Shown here piece after piece: positions 57,553-64,000 of a DNA stretch of 64,000 bases. How positions within the stretch are numbered: the stretch's first letter is position 1; the number at the start of each line of letters is the position of its first letter. The DNA is from Amycolatopsis bullii. GTDB taxonomy: Bacteria; Actinomycetota; Actinomycetes; Mycobacteriales; Pseudonocardiaceae. Below the pieces are notes generated by a model, which saw only the letters and a list, made by a program, of their open reading frames with translations, was not told the origin of the DNA and did no database searches. The position numbers and the translations under genes are program-made. Where the stretch lies: positions 24,529-88,528 of the forward strand of contig NZ_BNAW01000036.1 of the NCBI RefSeq assembly GCF_014654205.1, read 5' to 3'.

Positions 57553-57643
57553 CGGCCAACGGGGTGAACCGCGCGCCCAACGCCCAGGGTGCGGGGAAAT
57601 AACGGGCGTCGACCTCTCGCGCCGTGATACTCTGACCCCTCAG

Positions 57644-57669
57644 CACGGTCCGCGACGGGCCGTGTTTTT
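57644..57669 (+). terminator. rho-independent terminator before greA
   Basis: CACGGTCC/GGGCCGTG stem (one wobble) with GCGAC loop, followed by TTTTT. It lies 92 bp after the DUF4307 gene and about 90 bp before greA, so it may end the former transcript or attenuate greA. Confidence 0.8.
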
Positions 57670-57681
57670 CCTTTATCTCAG

Positions 57682-57707
57682 CCACGCGGGCACCTACGCC
57701 CGCGTGG
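57682..57707 (+). promoter_or_regulatory. second hairpin in the greA leader
   Basis: Perfect 10-bp stem CCACGCGGGC / GCCCGCGTGG with ACCTAC loop, 12 nt after the T-run of the preceding terminator and about 50 nt before the greA start. A leader structure for greA is possible. Confidence 0.5.
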
Positions 57708-57756
57708 GCCGGCTTGAACACGCAAGCCTGGCAGGCCCGACGAGGAGATGGTGACC

Positions 57757-58248
57757 GTGAGCGACACCAAGGTGACCTGGCTCACCCAGGATGCCTACGA
57801 CCGGCTCAAGCACGAGCTCGACGAAATGATCGAGAATCGGCCGGTCATCGCCGCGCGCATCAACGACAGCCGCGAAGAGGGTGACCTCAAGGAAAACGGC
57901 GGTTACCACGCGGCTCGCGAAGAGCAGGGCCAGGCCGAAGCGCGCATCCGGCACCTGCAGGAGCTGCTGCGCTCGGCCAAGGTCGGCGAGGCGCCCGCCA
58001 ACGACGGCACCGCCGGCCCCGGCAAGGTGCTCACCGTCCGGTACGAGGGCGACGACGAGGACGAGAAGTTCCTGCTCGCCACCCGCGAAGAGGGCGCCGA
58101 GGGCGAACTCGACGTCTACTCCCCGGAGTCGCCGCTGGGCAAGGCCCTGCTCGGCGCCAAGGAGGGCGAGTCCCGCGAATACGAGCTGCCCAACGGCAAG
58201 GTCCAGAAGGTGACGCTCGTCAAGGCGGTTCCGTACACCGAAGCCTGA
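57757..58248 (+). CDS. greA: transcription elongation factor GreA
   Basis: A 163-residue GreA. The N-terminal coiled coil carries the tip acidic residues in NDSREEGDLKENGGYHAA (about 36-53), and the C-terminal FKBP-like domain includes YSPESPLGKALLGAKEGE. It rescues backtracked RNA polymerase. GTG 57757 is chosen because GAGGAG lies 9 nt upstream and mycobacterial GreA starts at the equivalent residue; ATG 57748 is directly against that RBS. Confidence 0.95.
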   Translation: MSDTKVTWLTQDAYDRLKHELDEMIENRPVIAARINDSREEGDLKENGGYHAAREEQGQAEARIRHLQELLRSAKVGEAPANDGTAGPGKVLTVRYEGDDEDEKFLLATREEGAEGELDVYSPESPLGKALLGAKEGESREYELPNGKVQKVTLVKAVPYTEA

Positions 58249-58263
58249 CAACGCGGCTAGCGT

Positions 58264-58293
58264 GTCCTCCCAGGATCCACATTCTGGGAGGAC
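58264..58293 (+). promoter_or_regulatory. hairpin sequestering the RBS of the following gene
   Basis: Perfect 10-bp stem GTCCTCCCAG / CTGGGAGGAC with a 10-nt loop. The right arm contains the Shine-Dalgarno GGGAGGAC, 5 nt before the GTG at 58299. It could control translation of the downstream gene, or act as a terminator for greA. Confidence 0.6.
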
Positions 58294-58298
58294 GGACC

Positions 58299-59111
58299 GT
58301 GAGCACCGAACCGATGTGCCAGGCCTGCGGCATGCAGTACGCCGCGGCCCGCGAGGACTGCCCGATCTGCGAGGACGAACGCCAGTACGTCCCGCAGTCC
58401 GGGCAGCAGTGGACGAACCTTTCCGCGCTCCGCTCGAGTGGCACGTACACCCCGCGCGTCGAAGAGCAGGGCCCCGGACTGACCGGGGTCGGCTCGAACC
58501 CGGGGTTCGCGATCGGCCAGCGGGCCCTGCTGGTGCGGGCCCGCTCGGGCAACTTCCTCTGGGACTGCGCGGCCTACCTCGACGACGCGCTGGTGGCGCA
58601 GGTCGAGGAGCTGGGCGGGATCACCGGCATCGCGATCAGCCACCCGCACTACTACACGACGATGGTGGAGTGGGCGCACGCCTTCGACGTGCCGGTCTAC
58701 CTGCACGAAGCCGACCAGCAGTGGATCGGCAGGCCCGACCCGGCGGTGAAGCTGTGGTCCGGCACCACCCTCGACGTCGCGGACGACCTGCGGCTGATCA
58801 ACCTCGGGGTGCACTTCGACGGCGGCACGGTGCTGCACTGGCCGGACGGCGAAAACGGGCAGGGCGCCCTGCTGTCCGGCGACATCGTGCAGGTGATCCC
58901 GGACCGCACGCACGTGGGCTTCATGTACAGCTACCCGAACCTGATCCCGGAGCGGCCGAGCGTCGTCCGCCGCGCGGCGGAGCTGCTGGCGGGGTACCGG
59001 TTCGAGGCGATCTACGGCGCCTGGTGGGACGCGATCGTGCGCACCGACGGCTTCGAGGTCGTCCAGCGCTCGGCCAAGCGCTACCTGGCCCACGCGCTCG
59101 ACCAGGCCTGA
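58299..59111 (+). CDS. MBL-fold protein with zinc knuckle and degenerate metal site
   Basis: A 270-residue protein. The N-terminus has a CxxC...CxxC knuckle (MCQACGMQYAA, then CPICEDER). The MBL domain keeps the first two His (SHPHYYTTM, about 110-118) but lacks the usual Asp and third His of HxHxDH; a later Asp in LLSGDIVQV is retained. Hydrolytic activity is therefore doubtful or uses altered metal chemistry. GTG start behind GGGAGGAC, which lies in a hairpin. Confidence 0.8.
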   Translation: MSTEPMCQACGMQYAAAREDCPICEDERQYVPQSGQQWTNLSALRSSGTYTPRVEEQGPGLTGVGSNPGFAIGQRALLVRARSGNFLWDCAAYLDDALVAQVEELGGITGIAISHPHYYTTMVEWAHAFDVPVYLHEADQQWIGRPDPAVKLWSGTTLDVADDLRLINLGVHFDGGTVLHWPDGENGQGALLSGDIVQVIPDRTHVGFMYSYPNLIPERPSVVRRAAELLAGYRFEAIYGAWWDAIVRTDGFEVVQRSAKRYLAHALDQA

Positions 59112-59134
59112 GCTGAGGGCGCACCTGCGATGCG

Positions 59135-59181
59135 GTGAATGACTCATTCCTGGCGTCCGATGCCAGGAATGAGTCATTCAC
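59135..59181. repeat. intergenic inverted repeat with AATGACTCATT core
   Basis: Perfect 20-bp arms (GTGAATGACTCATTCCTGGC and its complement) around a 7-nt spacer GTCCGAT. The right arm overlaps the last codons and stop of the Lrp gene. A degenerate copy occurs at 47875. It could also act as a bidirectional terminator between the convergent genes. Confidence 0.8.
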
Positions 59182-59654
59182 TGCGTTCGGGCGGTCCGCT
59201 CCAGCAGGGGGCGGACCCGCGGCGGCACCGGCGTCGACAACGCGATCGACGTCGACGTCCGCAGCACGTCCGGAACGCCGACCACCTTGTCGATCACCCG
59301 CTGCAGGTCGTCGTTGCCCCGGGCCACCATGCGGACGAACAGGTCGCCCTGGCCGGTGGTCGCGTGGACCTCGCACACCTCGTCGATCGCGGCGAGAGCC
59401 TCCGCCACCTCGGCGCGGCGGCCCTGCGCGATCTCGAGCACCGCGAACGCCGTGAGGCCGTAGCCCATCGCCGCGAGGTCGAGCTCCGGCGGGAAGCCGC
59501 CGAGGATGCCGCGCTCGGTCAGGCGGTCGAGGCGCGCCTGGACCGTTCCGCGCGCCACCCCGAGGCGGCGCGCGCACTCCAGCACCCCCAGGCGCGGGGA
59601 GTCCGTGAGCAGCAACAGCAGTCGCGCATCCAGCGCATCGAGGTTCTCCGCCAT
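59178..59654 (-). CDS. Lrp/AsnC family regulator
   Basis: A 158-residue regulator with an N-terminal winged HTH (about 5-60: LGVLECARRLGVARGTVQAR) and a C-terminal RAM ligand domain (about 65-150: VHATTGQGDLFVRMVARGND). Divergent from hppD, so a tyrosine or homogentisate-responsive control of hppD is likely. ATG 59654 is chosen; ATG 59672 is possible. Its stop lies inside the inverted repeat. Confidence 0.9.
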   Translation of the reverse strand: MAENLDALDARLLLLLTDSPRLGVLECARRLGVARGTVQARLDRLTERGILGGFPPELDLAAMGYGLTAFAVLEIAQGRRAEVAEALAAIDEVCEVHATTGQGDLFVRMVARGNDDLQRVIDKVVGVPDVLRTSTSIALSTPVPPRVRPLLERTARTQ

Positions 59655-59657
59655 GCG

Positions 59658-59711
59658 CAGATTGTCCATCATGACCGCCGATCTCCGGCACGCACCGGTC
59701 AGATTGTCCAG
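59658..59711. promoter_or_regulatory. phased direct repeats between lrp and hppD
   Basis: CAGATTGTCCA occurs at 59658-59668 and 59700-59710, 42 bp apart (about four helical turns), between two divergent genes. This suits a multimeric Lrp-type regulator. The binding protein is presumed to be the adjacent Lrp. Confidence 0.5.
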
Positions 59712-59763
59712 CGAAATCAGAGACCATTGCGCATCTTGCCTCGCAAGGATGATCCTTCGAGGT

Positions 59764-60963
59764 ATGACCCAGACTGCCGAACCCCAGGGTGCCCTCGACG
59801 ACGTCAGCTACGACCAGCTGCGTCAGCTGGTCGGGCTCGTCGACCACGACGCCTCGACCGACCCGTTCCCGGTCAAGGCCATGGACGCGGTGGTGTTCAT
59901 CGCCGGCAACGCCACCCAGACCGCCTGGTACTACCAGATCGCGTTCGGGATGCAGCTCGTCGCCTACTCCGGTCCCGAGACCGGCGTCTACGACCGCAAG
60001 AGCTACGTCCTCAAGTCCGGCTCGGCCCGGTTCGTCATCACCGGCGGCGTGAAGCCTGACTCGCCGCTGCTGGACCACCACCGCAAGCACGGCGACGGCG
60101 TCATCGACCTGGCGCTGGAGACCACCGACGTCGACAAGTGCATCGAGCACGCGCGCGCCCAGGGCGCGACCATCCTCGAGGAGCCGCACGACGTCTCCGA
60201 CGAGCACGGCACGGTCCGCGTCGCCGCGATCGCGACCTACGGCGAAACCCGCCACTCCCTGGTCGACCGGTCGCGCTACAACGGTGTCTACCTGCCCGGC
60301 TACGAGCCGCGCGAGAGCACGATCAAGCGGCCCGAGGGCGCGCCGAAGCGGCTGTTCCAGGCCGTCGACCACTGCGTCGGCAACGTCGAGCTCGGCAAGA
60401 TGGACTACTGGGTCGACTGGTACCACCGCGTCATGGGCTTCGTGAACATGGCGGAGTTCGTCGGCGACGACATCGCGACCGAGTACTCGGCGCTGATGAG
60501 CAAGGTCGTCTCGAACGGCAACCACCGGGTCAAGTTCCCGCTGAACGAGCCGGCCGTGGCGAAGAAGAAGTCGCAGATCGACGAGTACCTCGAGTTCTAC
60601 GACGGTGCCGGCTGCCAGCACATCGCGCTGGCCACCAACGACATCATCGCCACGGTCACCGCGATGCGCGCCGCGGGCGTCGAGTTCCTCGACACCCCGG
60701 ACTCCTACTACGACGACCCCGAGCTGCGCGCCCGGATCGGCAACGTCCGCGTGCCGATCGAGACGCTCAAGGAGCACAGCATCCTGGTCGACCGCGACGA
60801 GGACGGCTACCTGCTGCAGATCTTCACGAAGCCGATCGGCGACCGCCCGACGGTGTTCTACGAGCTGATCGAGCGCCACGGCTCGCTCGGCTTCGGCAAG
60901 GGCAACTTCAAGGCCCTGTTCGAAGCGATCGAGCGCGAACAGGAGCGCCGAGGCAACCTCTGA
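59764..60963 (+). CDS. hppD: 4-hydroxyphenylpyruvate dioxygenase
   Basis: A 399-residue Fe(II) dioxygenase of tyrosine catabolism. Iron ligands are His in AVDHCVGNV (about 202), His in GCQHIALAT (about 285) and Glu in VFYELIERHG (about 366). Length and order are normal. It makes homogentisate from 4-hydroxyphenylpyruvate. Downstream homogentisate genes are not in the window. Probably controlled by the divergent Lrp regulator. Confidence 0.96.
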   Translation: MTQTAEPQGALDDVSYDQLRQLVGLVDHDASTDPFPVKAMDAVVFIAGNATQTAWYYQIAFGMQLVAYSGPETGVYDRKSYVLKSGSARFVITGGVKPDSPLLDHHRKHGDGVIDLALETTDVDKCIEHARAQGATILEEPHDVSDEHGTVRVAAIATYGETRHSLVDRSRYNGVYLPGYEPRESTIKRPEGAPKRLFQAVDHCVGNVELGKMDYWVDWYHRVMGFVNMAEFVGDDIATEYSALMSKVVSNGNHRVKFPLNEPAVAKKKSQIDEYLEFYDGAGCQHIALATNDIIATVTAMRAAGVEFLDTPDSYYDDPELRARIGNVRVPIETLKEHSILVDRDEDGYLLQIFTKPIGDRPTVFYELIERHGSLGFGKGNFKALFEAIEREQERRGNL

Positions 60964-60976
60964 CACATTTCGGCGG

Positions 60977-61016
60977 AGGCCACGATAGGGGACCCCGGGG
61001 TCCCCTATCGTGGCCT
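60977..61016. repeat. perfect 40-bp palindrome after hppD
   Basis: AGGCCACGATAGGGGACCCC followed directly by its exact reverse complement, without a loop, 13 nt after the hppD stop. It may act as terminator, but loopless perfect palindromes also suggest a mobile or repetitive element. T-run weak (TTT). Confidence 0.8.
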
Positions 61017-61081
61017 TTGCCGTGAACCGGGAACCGACGGCGTCCCGGCTCCGTCTGTGTGAGTGGAGGGAAGGGGGCCGG

Positions 61082-61636
61082 ATGCCGGACAGCATCGACG
61101 CCAGCGACGCGATGATCGACAACTGGACCAAGCGGCTCGAGGAGAACGCCGCCCGGTACCAGGCGCTGGCCGATCGCATGCAGGGCCAGACGGTCACCGA
61201 GCGGTCGAAGGACGGCACCGTCCAGGTGACCGTCGATTCGCGCGGGCTGCTGAAGAACCTCGTCATCGCCGAAACCGCGGCGGGTAAGCGGATGGCGGAG
61301 GTGTCGGCGCAGGTGATGCAGCTGGTCCAGCGCGCGCAGGCGCGGATTCCCGAGTTGCTGCAGCAGGCGATGACCGAGACGACCGGCACCGGCGACCAGG
61401 CCGCGGCGGAGATCGTCCGCGAGGCGCAGAGCACGTTCCCGGAGCCGCCGCCGGAGCCCGAGCCGGCGTTCCCGGAGCCCGACCGCGTCCGCCGGTTCCT
61501 GCCGGAGGACACCGAGGAGCCACCGCGCACCCCGCCGCCTGCACCACCTGCGCCACCGCAGCAGCCGCAGCCACCGCGGCGCCGCCGTCCGGCCGACGAT
61601 GACGACGACGACTTCGGCGGGCCGATTCTTTCCTGA
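61082..61636 (+). CDS. YbaB/EbfC-type protein of T7SS locus
   Basis: A 184-residue protein. An N-terminal YbaB-like helical/strand domain (about 10-105: DGTVQVTVDSRGLLKNLVIA) is followed by a Pro/Glu/Arg-rich tail ending DDDDDDFGGPILS. YbaB-like proteins are common at T7SS effector loci, possibly as DNA-binding or chaperone-like components. It is the first gene of a three-gene operon. Confidence 0.8.
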   Translation: MPDSIDASDAMIDNWTKRLEENAARYQALADRMQGQTVTERSKDGTVQVTVDSRGLLKNLVIAETAAGKRMAEVSAQVMQLVQRAQARIPELLQQAMTETTGTGDQAAAEIVREAQSTFPEPPPEPEPAFPEPDRVRRFLPEDTEEPPRTPPPAPPAPPQQPQPPRRRRPADDDDDDFGGPILS

Positions 61637-61647
61637 GGGGGAAACCG

Positions 61648-61956
61648 ATGACGGACGTGGAACTCAGCACCGACCTCACGGCGCACGCGAAGCAGCTCGA
61701 CGCCATCGGTGACGGGCTGCAGCAGGCCGTCGACGCGGCGAACCAGGTGAGCATGCCGACCGACGCGTACGGCATCCTCTGCCAGCCGTTCCGGATGCTG
61801 CTCGACCCGGTGGAGCAGTACGGGATCGACGCGCTGAAGGACGCCGTGCAGGCGATGACCGCGGTGTCGGGCAAGGTGCGCGAGGCCGCGGCGGCCTACC
61901 GCAGCTACGAAACCGGGGTCGCCGACGACCTGAACAAGTCCGCGGGCGGTGCGTGA
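61648..61956 (+). CDS. EspC-like type VII secretion protein
   Basis: A 102-residue helical protein of the EspC/WXG100 kind: LSTDLTAHAKQLDAIGDGLQ at the N-terminus and AAAAYRSYETGVADDLN near the C-terminus, where YRSYE fits the YxxxD/E signal. RBS GAGGGGGAAA. The stop overlaps the next ATG (TGATG), linking it to the large effector. Confidence 0.85.
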   Translation: MTDVELSTDLTAHAKQLDAIGDGLQQAVDAANQVSMPTDAYGILCQPFRMLLDPVEQYGIDALKDAVQAMTAVSGKVREAAAAYRSYETGVADDLNKSAGGA

Positions 61957-64000
61957 TGCCGGAGGGCAACCCGCTCGTCGCCGACGCCAAGAAGGACCCG
62001 GACGGTCCGGGCGCGTTCACCGCGGGCAACGGCGACTACGGCTGGGCCGGCGGCATCGGCATCGCCGAGTCGTCGATGGACGCGTTCAACGGGATCAAGG
62101 ACGGCGACTGGGTTTCCGGCGGCCTCGGCATGCTGTCGCTGGCCGGCGAGATCGCCGGGGCGGCGATCGACCCGTTCGGGTACCTGATGTCGTCGGTGGC
62201 GTCGTTCCTGATGGAGCACGTGCAGCCGTTGAAGGACATGCTGGATTCGGTCGCGGGCAACCCGCCGGTGATCCAGTCCTATGCGGACACTTGGGGCAAC
62301 GTCTCGAAGGCGCTCGGCGAGCGCAAGACGGACTTCGACAACGCGGTCAAGAACGGCACAACGGGCTGGACAGGGGCGGGCGCGGACGCGTACCGCGCCT
62401 TCGCCGCCGAGCATTCGGACGCGCTGTCGGGCGCGGCGACGGTGGCCGGCGCGATCAGCACGGTCACGATGATCATGGGCCAGATCGTCTCGTTCGTGCG
62501 GGAAACCGTGCGGCAGCTGATCGCCGACCTGGTCGGCAAGCTGATCTCGTGGGTGATGGAGGAGGTCTTCTCCCTCGGCTTCGGCACGCCGGTCGTCGTC
62601 GCGCAGGCGTCGGCCGCGATCGCCGAGTGGGGCAAGAAGATCGCCGGGCTGCTCAAGAAGCTGACCGACTCGATCCGCCGCGTGTCGCCGCTGCTGTCGA
62701 AGCTGGTGGACATCTTCGAGAAGATCGCCAAGGTCTTCGGGAAGGTGCTGGGCAAGGTCAGCGGGCTCGACGGGCTGAAGGTCAAGGAAGGCGGCTTCGT
62801 CCGGAAGATCCCCAAGGGCGAGGGCGGCGGAGTCCACACCCGCGCCCACGGCGGAGACGGCGAGGGTTCGCACGGCTCCGACGGGGACAGTCCGCATGGC
62901 TCCGACGGCGCTGACGGGGACGCGCCGAGTTCCGGATCGGGCCGGGATGGGGACGGGTCGCCGGACAGCAGCCCGTCGGCGGCGCGCTCGGGTGACGGCA
63001 CGCCGAACACCCGCACCGGAGAAGACTCACCTTCCCGAGCCGGGGACGGTTCTCCTGCGCACACCGGCGAATCCAGCCCTTCGGGGACTCGCGCGGGGGA
63101 CGACACGCCTTCGCACGCGGGCGACAACAGCCCCCGGCCGACGCGCTCTGGCGAATCCGGCCCGTCGCCGACCCGCGCTGGGGACAACACCCCCTCACAC
63201 GCGGGCGACCACAGTCCCTCACCCACCCGTGCCGGAGACGCCAGCCCCTCGCCGACCCGCGCTGGCGACAACAGCCCTTCCCACGCGGGCGGCAACAGTC
63301 CCTCGGCGACTCGCGCCGGGGACAACAGCCCTTCCCACGCAGGCGACTCCAGCCCCGCACCCACCCGCGCCGGGGACAACACCCCCTCGCACGCGGGGGA
63401 CAACGGTCCCGCACCCACCCGCGCCGGAGACTCCAGCCCTTCGTCCACCCGCGCAGGCGACAACACCCCCTCACACGCAGGCGACTCCAGCCCTTCGCCG
63501 ACCCGCGCCGGAGACAACACCCCTTCGCACGCAGGCGACTCCAGCCCTTCACCCACCCGCGCCGGTGATGGTGGTCCGGCGCCGTCGTCGCACAGCGGGT
63601 CGCCGAGTCGCGCCGATGGTGGAAGTCCCGCGCGGTCCGATGGTCCCGGCTCGCACTCGGGTGGCGATACCCCGAGCAGCGCCGCACCTGCGCGTGCCGA
63701 TGGCTCGACCTCCGCCAGCGGCACTGCGCCCACCGCTCCGCGCACGGGTGAGCCCGGCACCGTCCCGTCGCCGAGAGGCGGGGATGGCGCCTCCGCACCC
63801 GGCCTGCCGCCGCAGGGGGGTGCTCCGATGATGGGTGGCAGCGGCATGCCGCCCGGGGGCGGAGCCGGTGGTGGCGGCCTCGGCGGCTCCCCGCGCACCG
63901 GCGGTGGCTGGACCGGTACCCCCGGCACCCCGGGCGCGCACGTCGACGCCCCCGGACGGCCCCGCACCGGCGGTGACCTGCCCGGCGGCCGCCCACGCAC
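61956..64000 (+). CDS. large T7SS effector-type protein with 18-residue repeats, 3' end outside window
   Basis: An open frame of at least 681 codons that runs off the window. The first 290 residues are a WXG-like domain with long hydrophobic helices (TGWTGAGADAYRAFAAEHSD about 132-151; ISTVTMIMGQIVSFV). Then comes a disordered region with an 18-residue repeat (PSPTRAGDNTPSHAGDSS) and two or three half units (PSPTRAGDSS), about bases 63162-63576, and a Gly/Pro-rich linker. The C-terminus, likely a toxin domain, is missing. The gene starts in the EspC-like stop. It is a probable polymorphic toxin. Confidence 0.85.
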   Translation, partial: MPEGNPLVADAKKDPDGPGAFTAGNGDYGWAGGIGIAESSMDAFNGIKDGDWVSGGLGMLSLAGEIAGAAIDPFGYLMSSVASFLMEHVQPLKDMLDSVAGNPPVIQSYADTWGNVSKALGERKTDFDNAVKNGTTGWTGAGADAYRAFAAEHSDALSGAATVAGAISTVTMIMGQIVSFVRETVRQLIADLVGKLISWVMEEVFSLGFGTPVVVAQASAAIAEWGKKIAGLLKKLTDSIRRVSPLLSKLVDIFEKIAKVFGKVLGKVSGLDGLKVKEGGFVRKIPKGEGGGVHTRAHGGDGEGSHGSDGDSPHGSDGADGDAPSSGSGRDGDGSPDSSPSAARSGDGTPNTRTGEDSPSRAGDGSPAHTGESSPSGTRAGDDTPSHAGDNSPRPTRSGESGPSPTRAGDNTPSHAGDHSPSPTRAGDASPSPTRAGDNSPSHAGGNSPSATRAGDNSPSHAGDSSPAPTRAGDNTPSHAGDNGPAPTRAGDSSPSSTRAGDNTPSHAGDSSPSPTRAGDNTPSHAGDSSPSPTRAGDGGPAPSSHSGSPSRADGGSPARSDGPGSHSGGDTPSSAAPARADGSTSASGTAPTAPRTGEPGTVPSPRGGDGASAPGLPPQGGAPMMGGSGMPPGGGAGGGGLGGSPRTGGGWTGTPGTPGAHVDAPGRPRTGGDLPGGRPR
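63162..63576 (+). repeat. 54-bp in-frame tandem repeats in the T7SS effector
   Basis: Nine imperfect units inside the coding frame, each encoding 18 residues of the PSPTRAGDNT PSHAGDSS type or a 10-residue half (PSPTRAGDSS). Codon use differs between copies (for example GGG/GGC/GGA for the same Gly), so the repeat is old or has diverged under selection for the protein rather than being a recent DNA duplication. Confidence 0.85.

Noticed and set aside
58264..58293. Simple rho-independent terminator of greA
   Set aside because: Not fully excluded, but no T-run follows and the right arm is the RBS of the next gene, so a regulatory hairpin was preferred.
58921..61686. A 921-codon minus-strand frame
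   Set aside because: It is antisense to the MBL-fold gene, hppD and the YbaB-like gene, all with strong family motifs; no recognisable domain of its own.
62279..64000. A minus-strand frame with regular repeats (LSPARVGEGLESPACEG type)
   Set aside because: The repeats are the complement of the coding repeats of the T7SS effector, which starts by overlap with the EspC-like gene and has a WXG domain. The opposite frame has no RBS or domain.

Overview
The window is high-GC actinobacterial DNA, most like the Pseudonocardiaceae (an Amycolatopsis-type chromosome). The signs are strong third-position GC, many GTG/TTG starts, a mycothiol conjugate amidase, type VII secretion (WXG-type) effectors, and a gene order that follows, with insertions, the M. 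tuberculosis greA-to-ychF segment (about Rv1080c-Rv1112). The genus is an inference from gene content only.

Layout. 1-1508: end of an ABC exporter (ATPase and ABC-2 permease). 1526-5331: thiamine ABC importer (thiQ, thiP, thiB on the minus strand) under a recognisable TPP riboswitch. 5368-6018: pterin dehydratase and two tiny one-helix membrane peptides. 6056-8721: an accessory cassette of lower GC with an SseB-like gene, an EspC-like T7SS protein, a polymorphic toxin and an immunity candidate; two of its genes carry single-base frameshifts. 8890-17079: ychF, an Ada/AlkA-type repair protein, sbcC/sbcD, rmuC, then an array of 21-bp repeats. 17332-27374: DUF6542 protein, ispH, a lipid-droplet-type protein, xseA and xseB with an extra gene between them, glpX, a trypsin-like protease, ferredoxin-NADP reductase, fumC, and an XRE regulator. 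27406-34066: LigB-type DNA ligase, membrane protein, old-yellow-enzyme, MBL hydrolase, DUF309 protein, guaB1. 34068-44739: Tat-exported TolB-propeller/amidohydrolase, phoH2, short prenyltransferase, trhA, AhpD-like protein, PRC-barrel stress protein, acyl-CoA oxidase-like enzyme. 44820-50514: GH28 pectinase, DUF6745 pair, thioredoxin-domain protein. 50580-54436: Hen1-Pnkp RNA repair operon. 54456-60963: AraC-type regulator, VOC protein, mca, DUF4307 protein, greA, degenerate MBL protein, Lrp regulator and hppD. 61082-64000: a second T7SS effector operon (YbaB-like, EspC-like, and a large repeat-containing WXG protein running off the end).

How the genes work together. Much of the window is housekeeping: DNA repair (Ada/AlkA, SbcCD, RmuC, ExoVII, LigB), RNA repair (Hen1/Pnkp), isoprenoid synthesis (IspH, prenyltransferase), central carbon (GlpX, fumarase), thiol detoxification (Mca) and tyrosine catabolism (HppD). 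The accessory and most interesting parts are the two T7SS toxin loci and the intergenic repeat families: two unrelated arrays that share a 21-bp period, a 20-bp-arm inverted repeat with a degenerate second copy elsewhere, and a perfect 40-bp palindrome. No rRNA, tRNA, CRISPR array or transposase was recognised.
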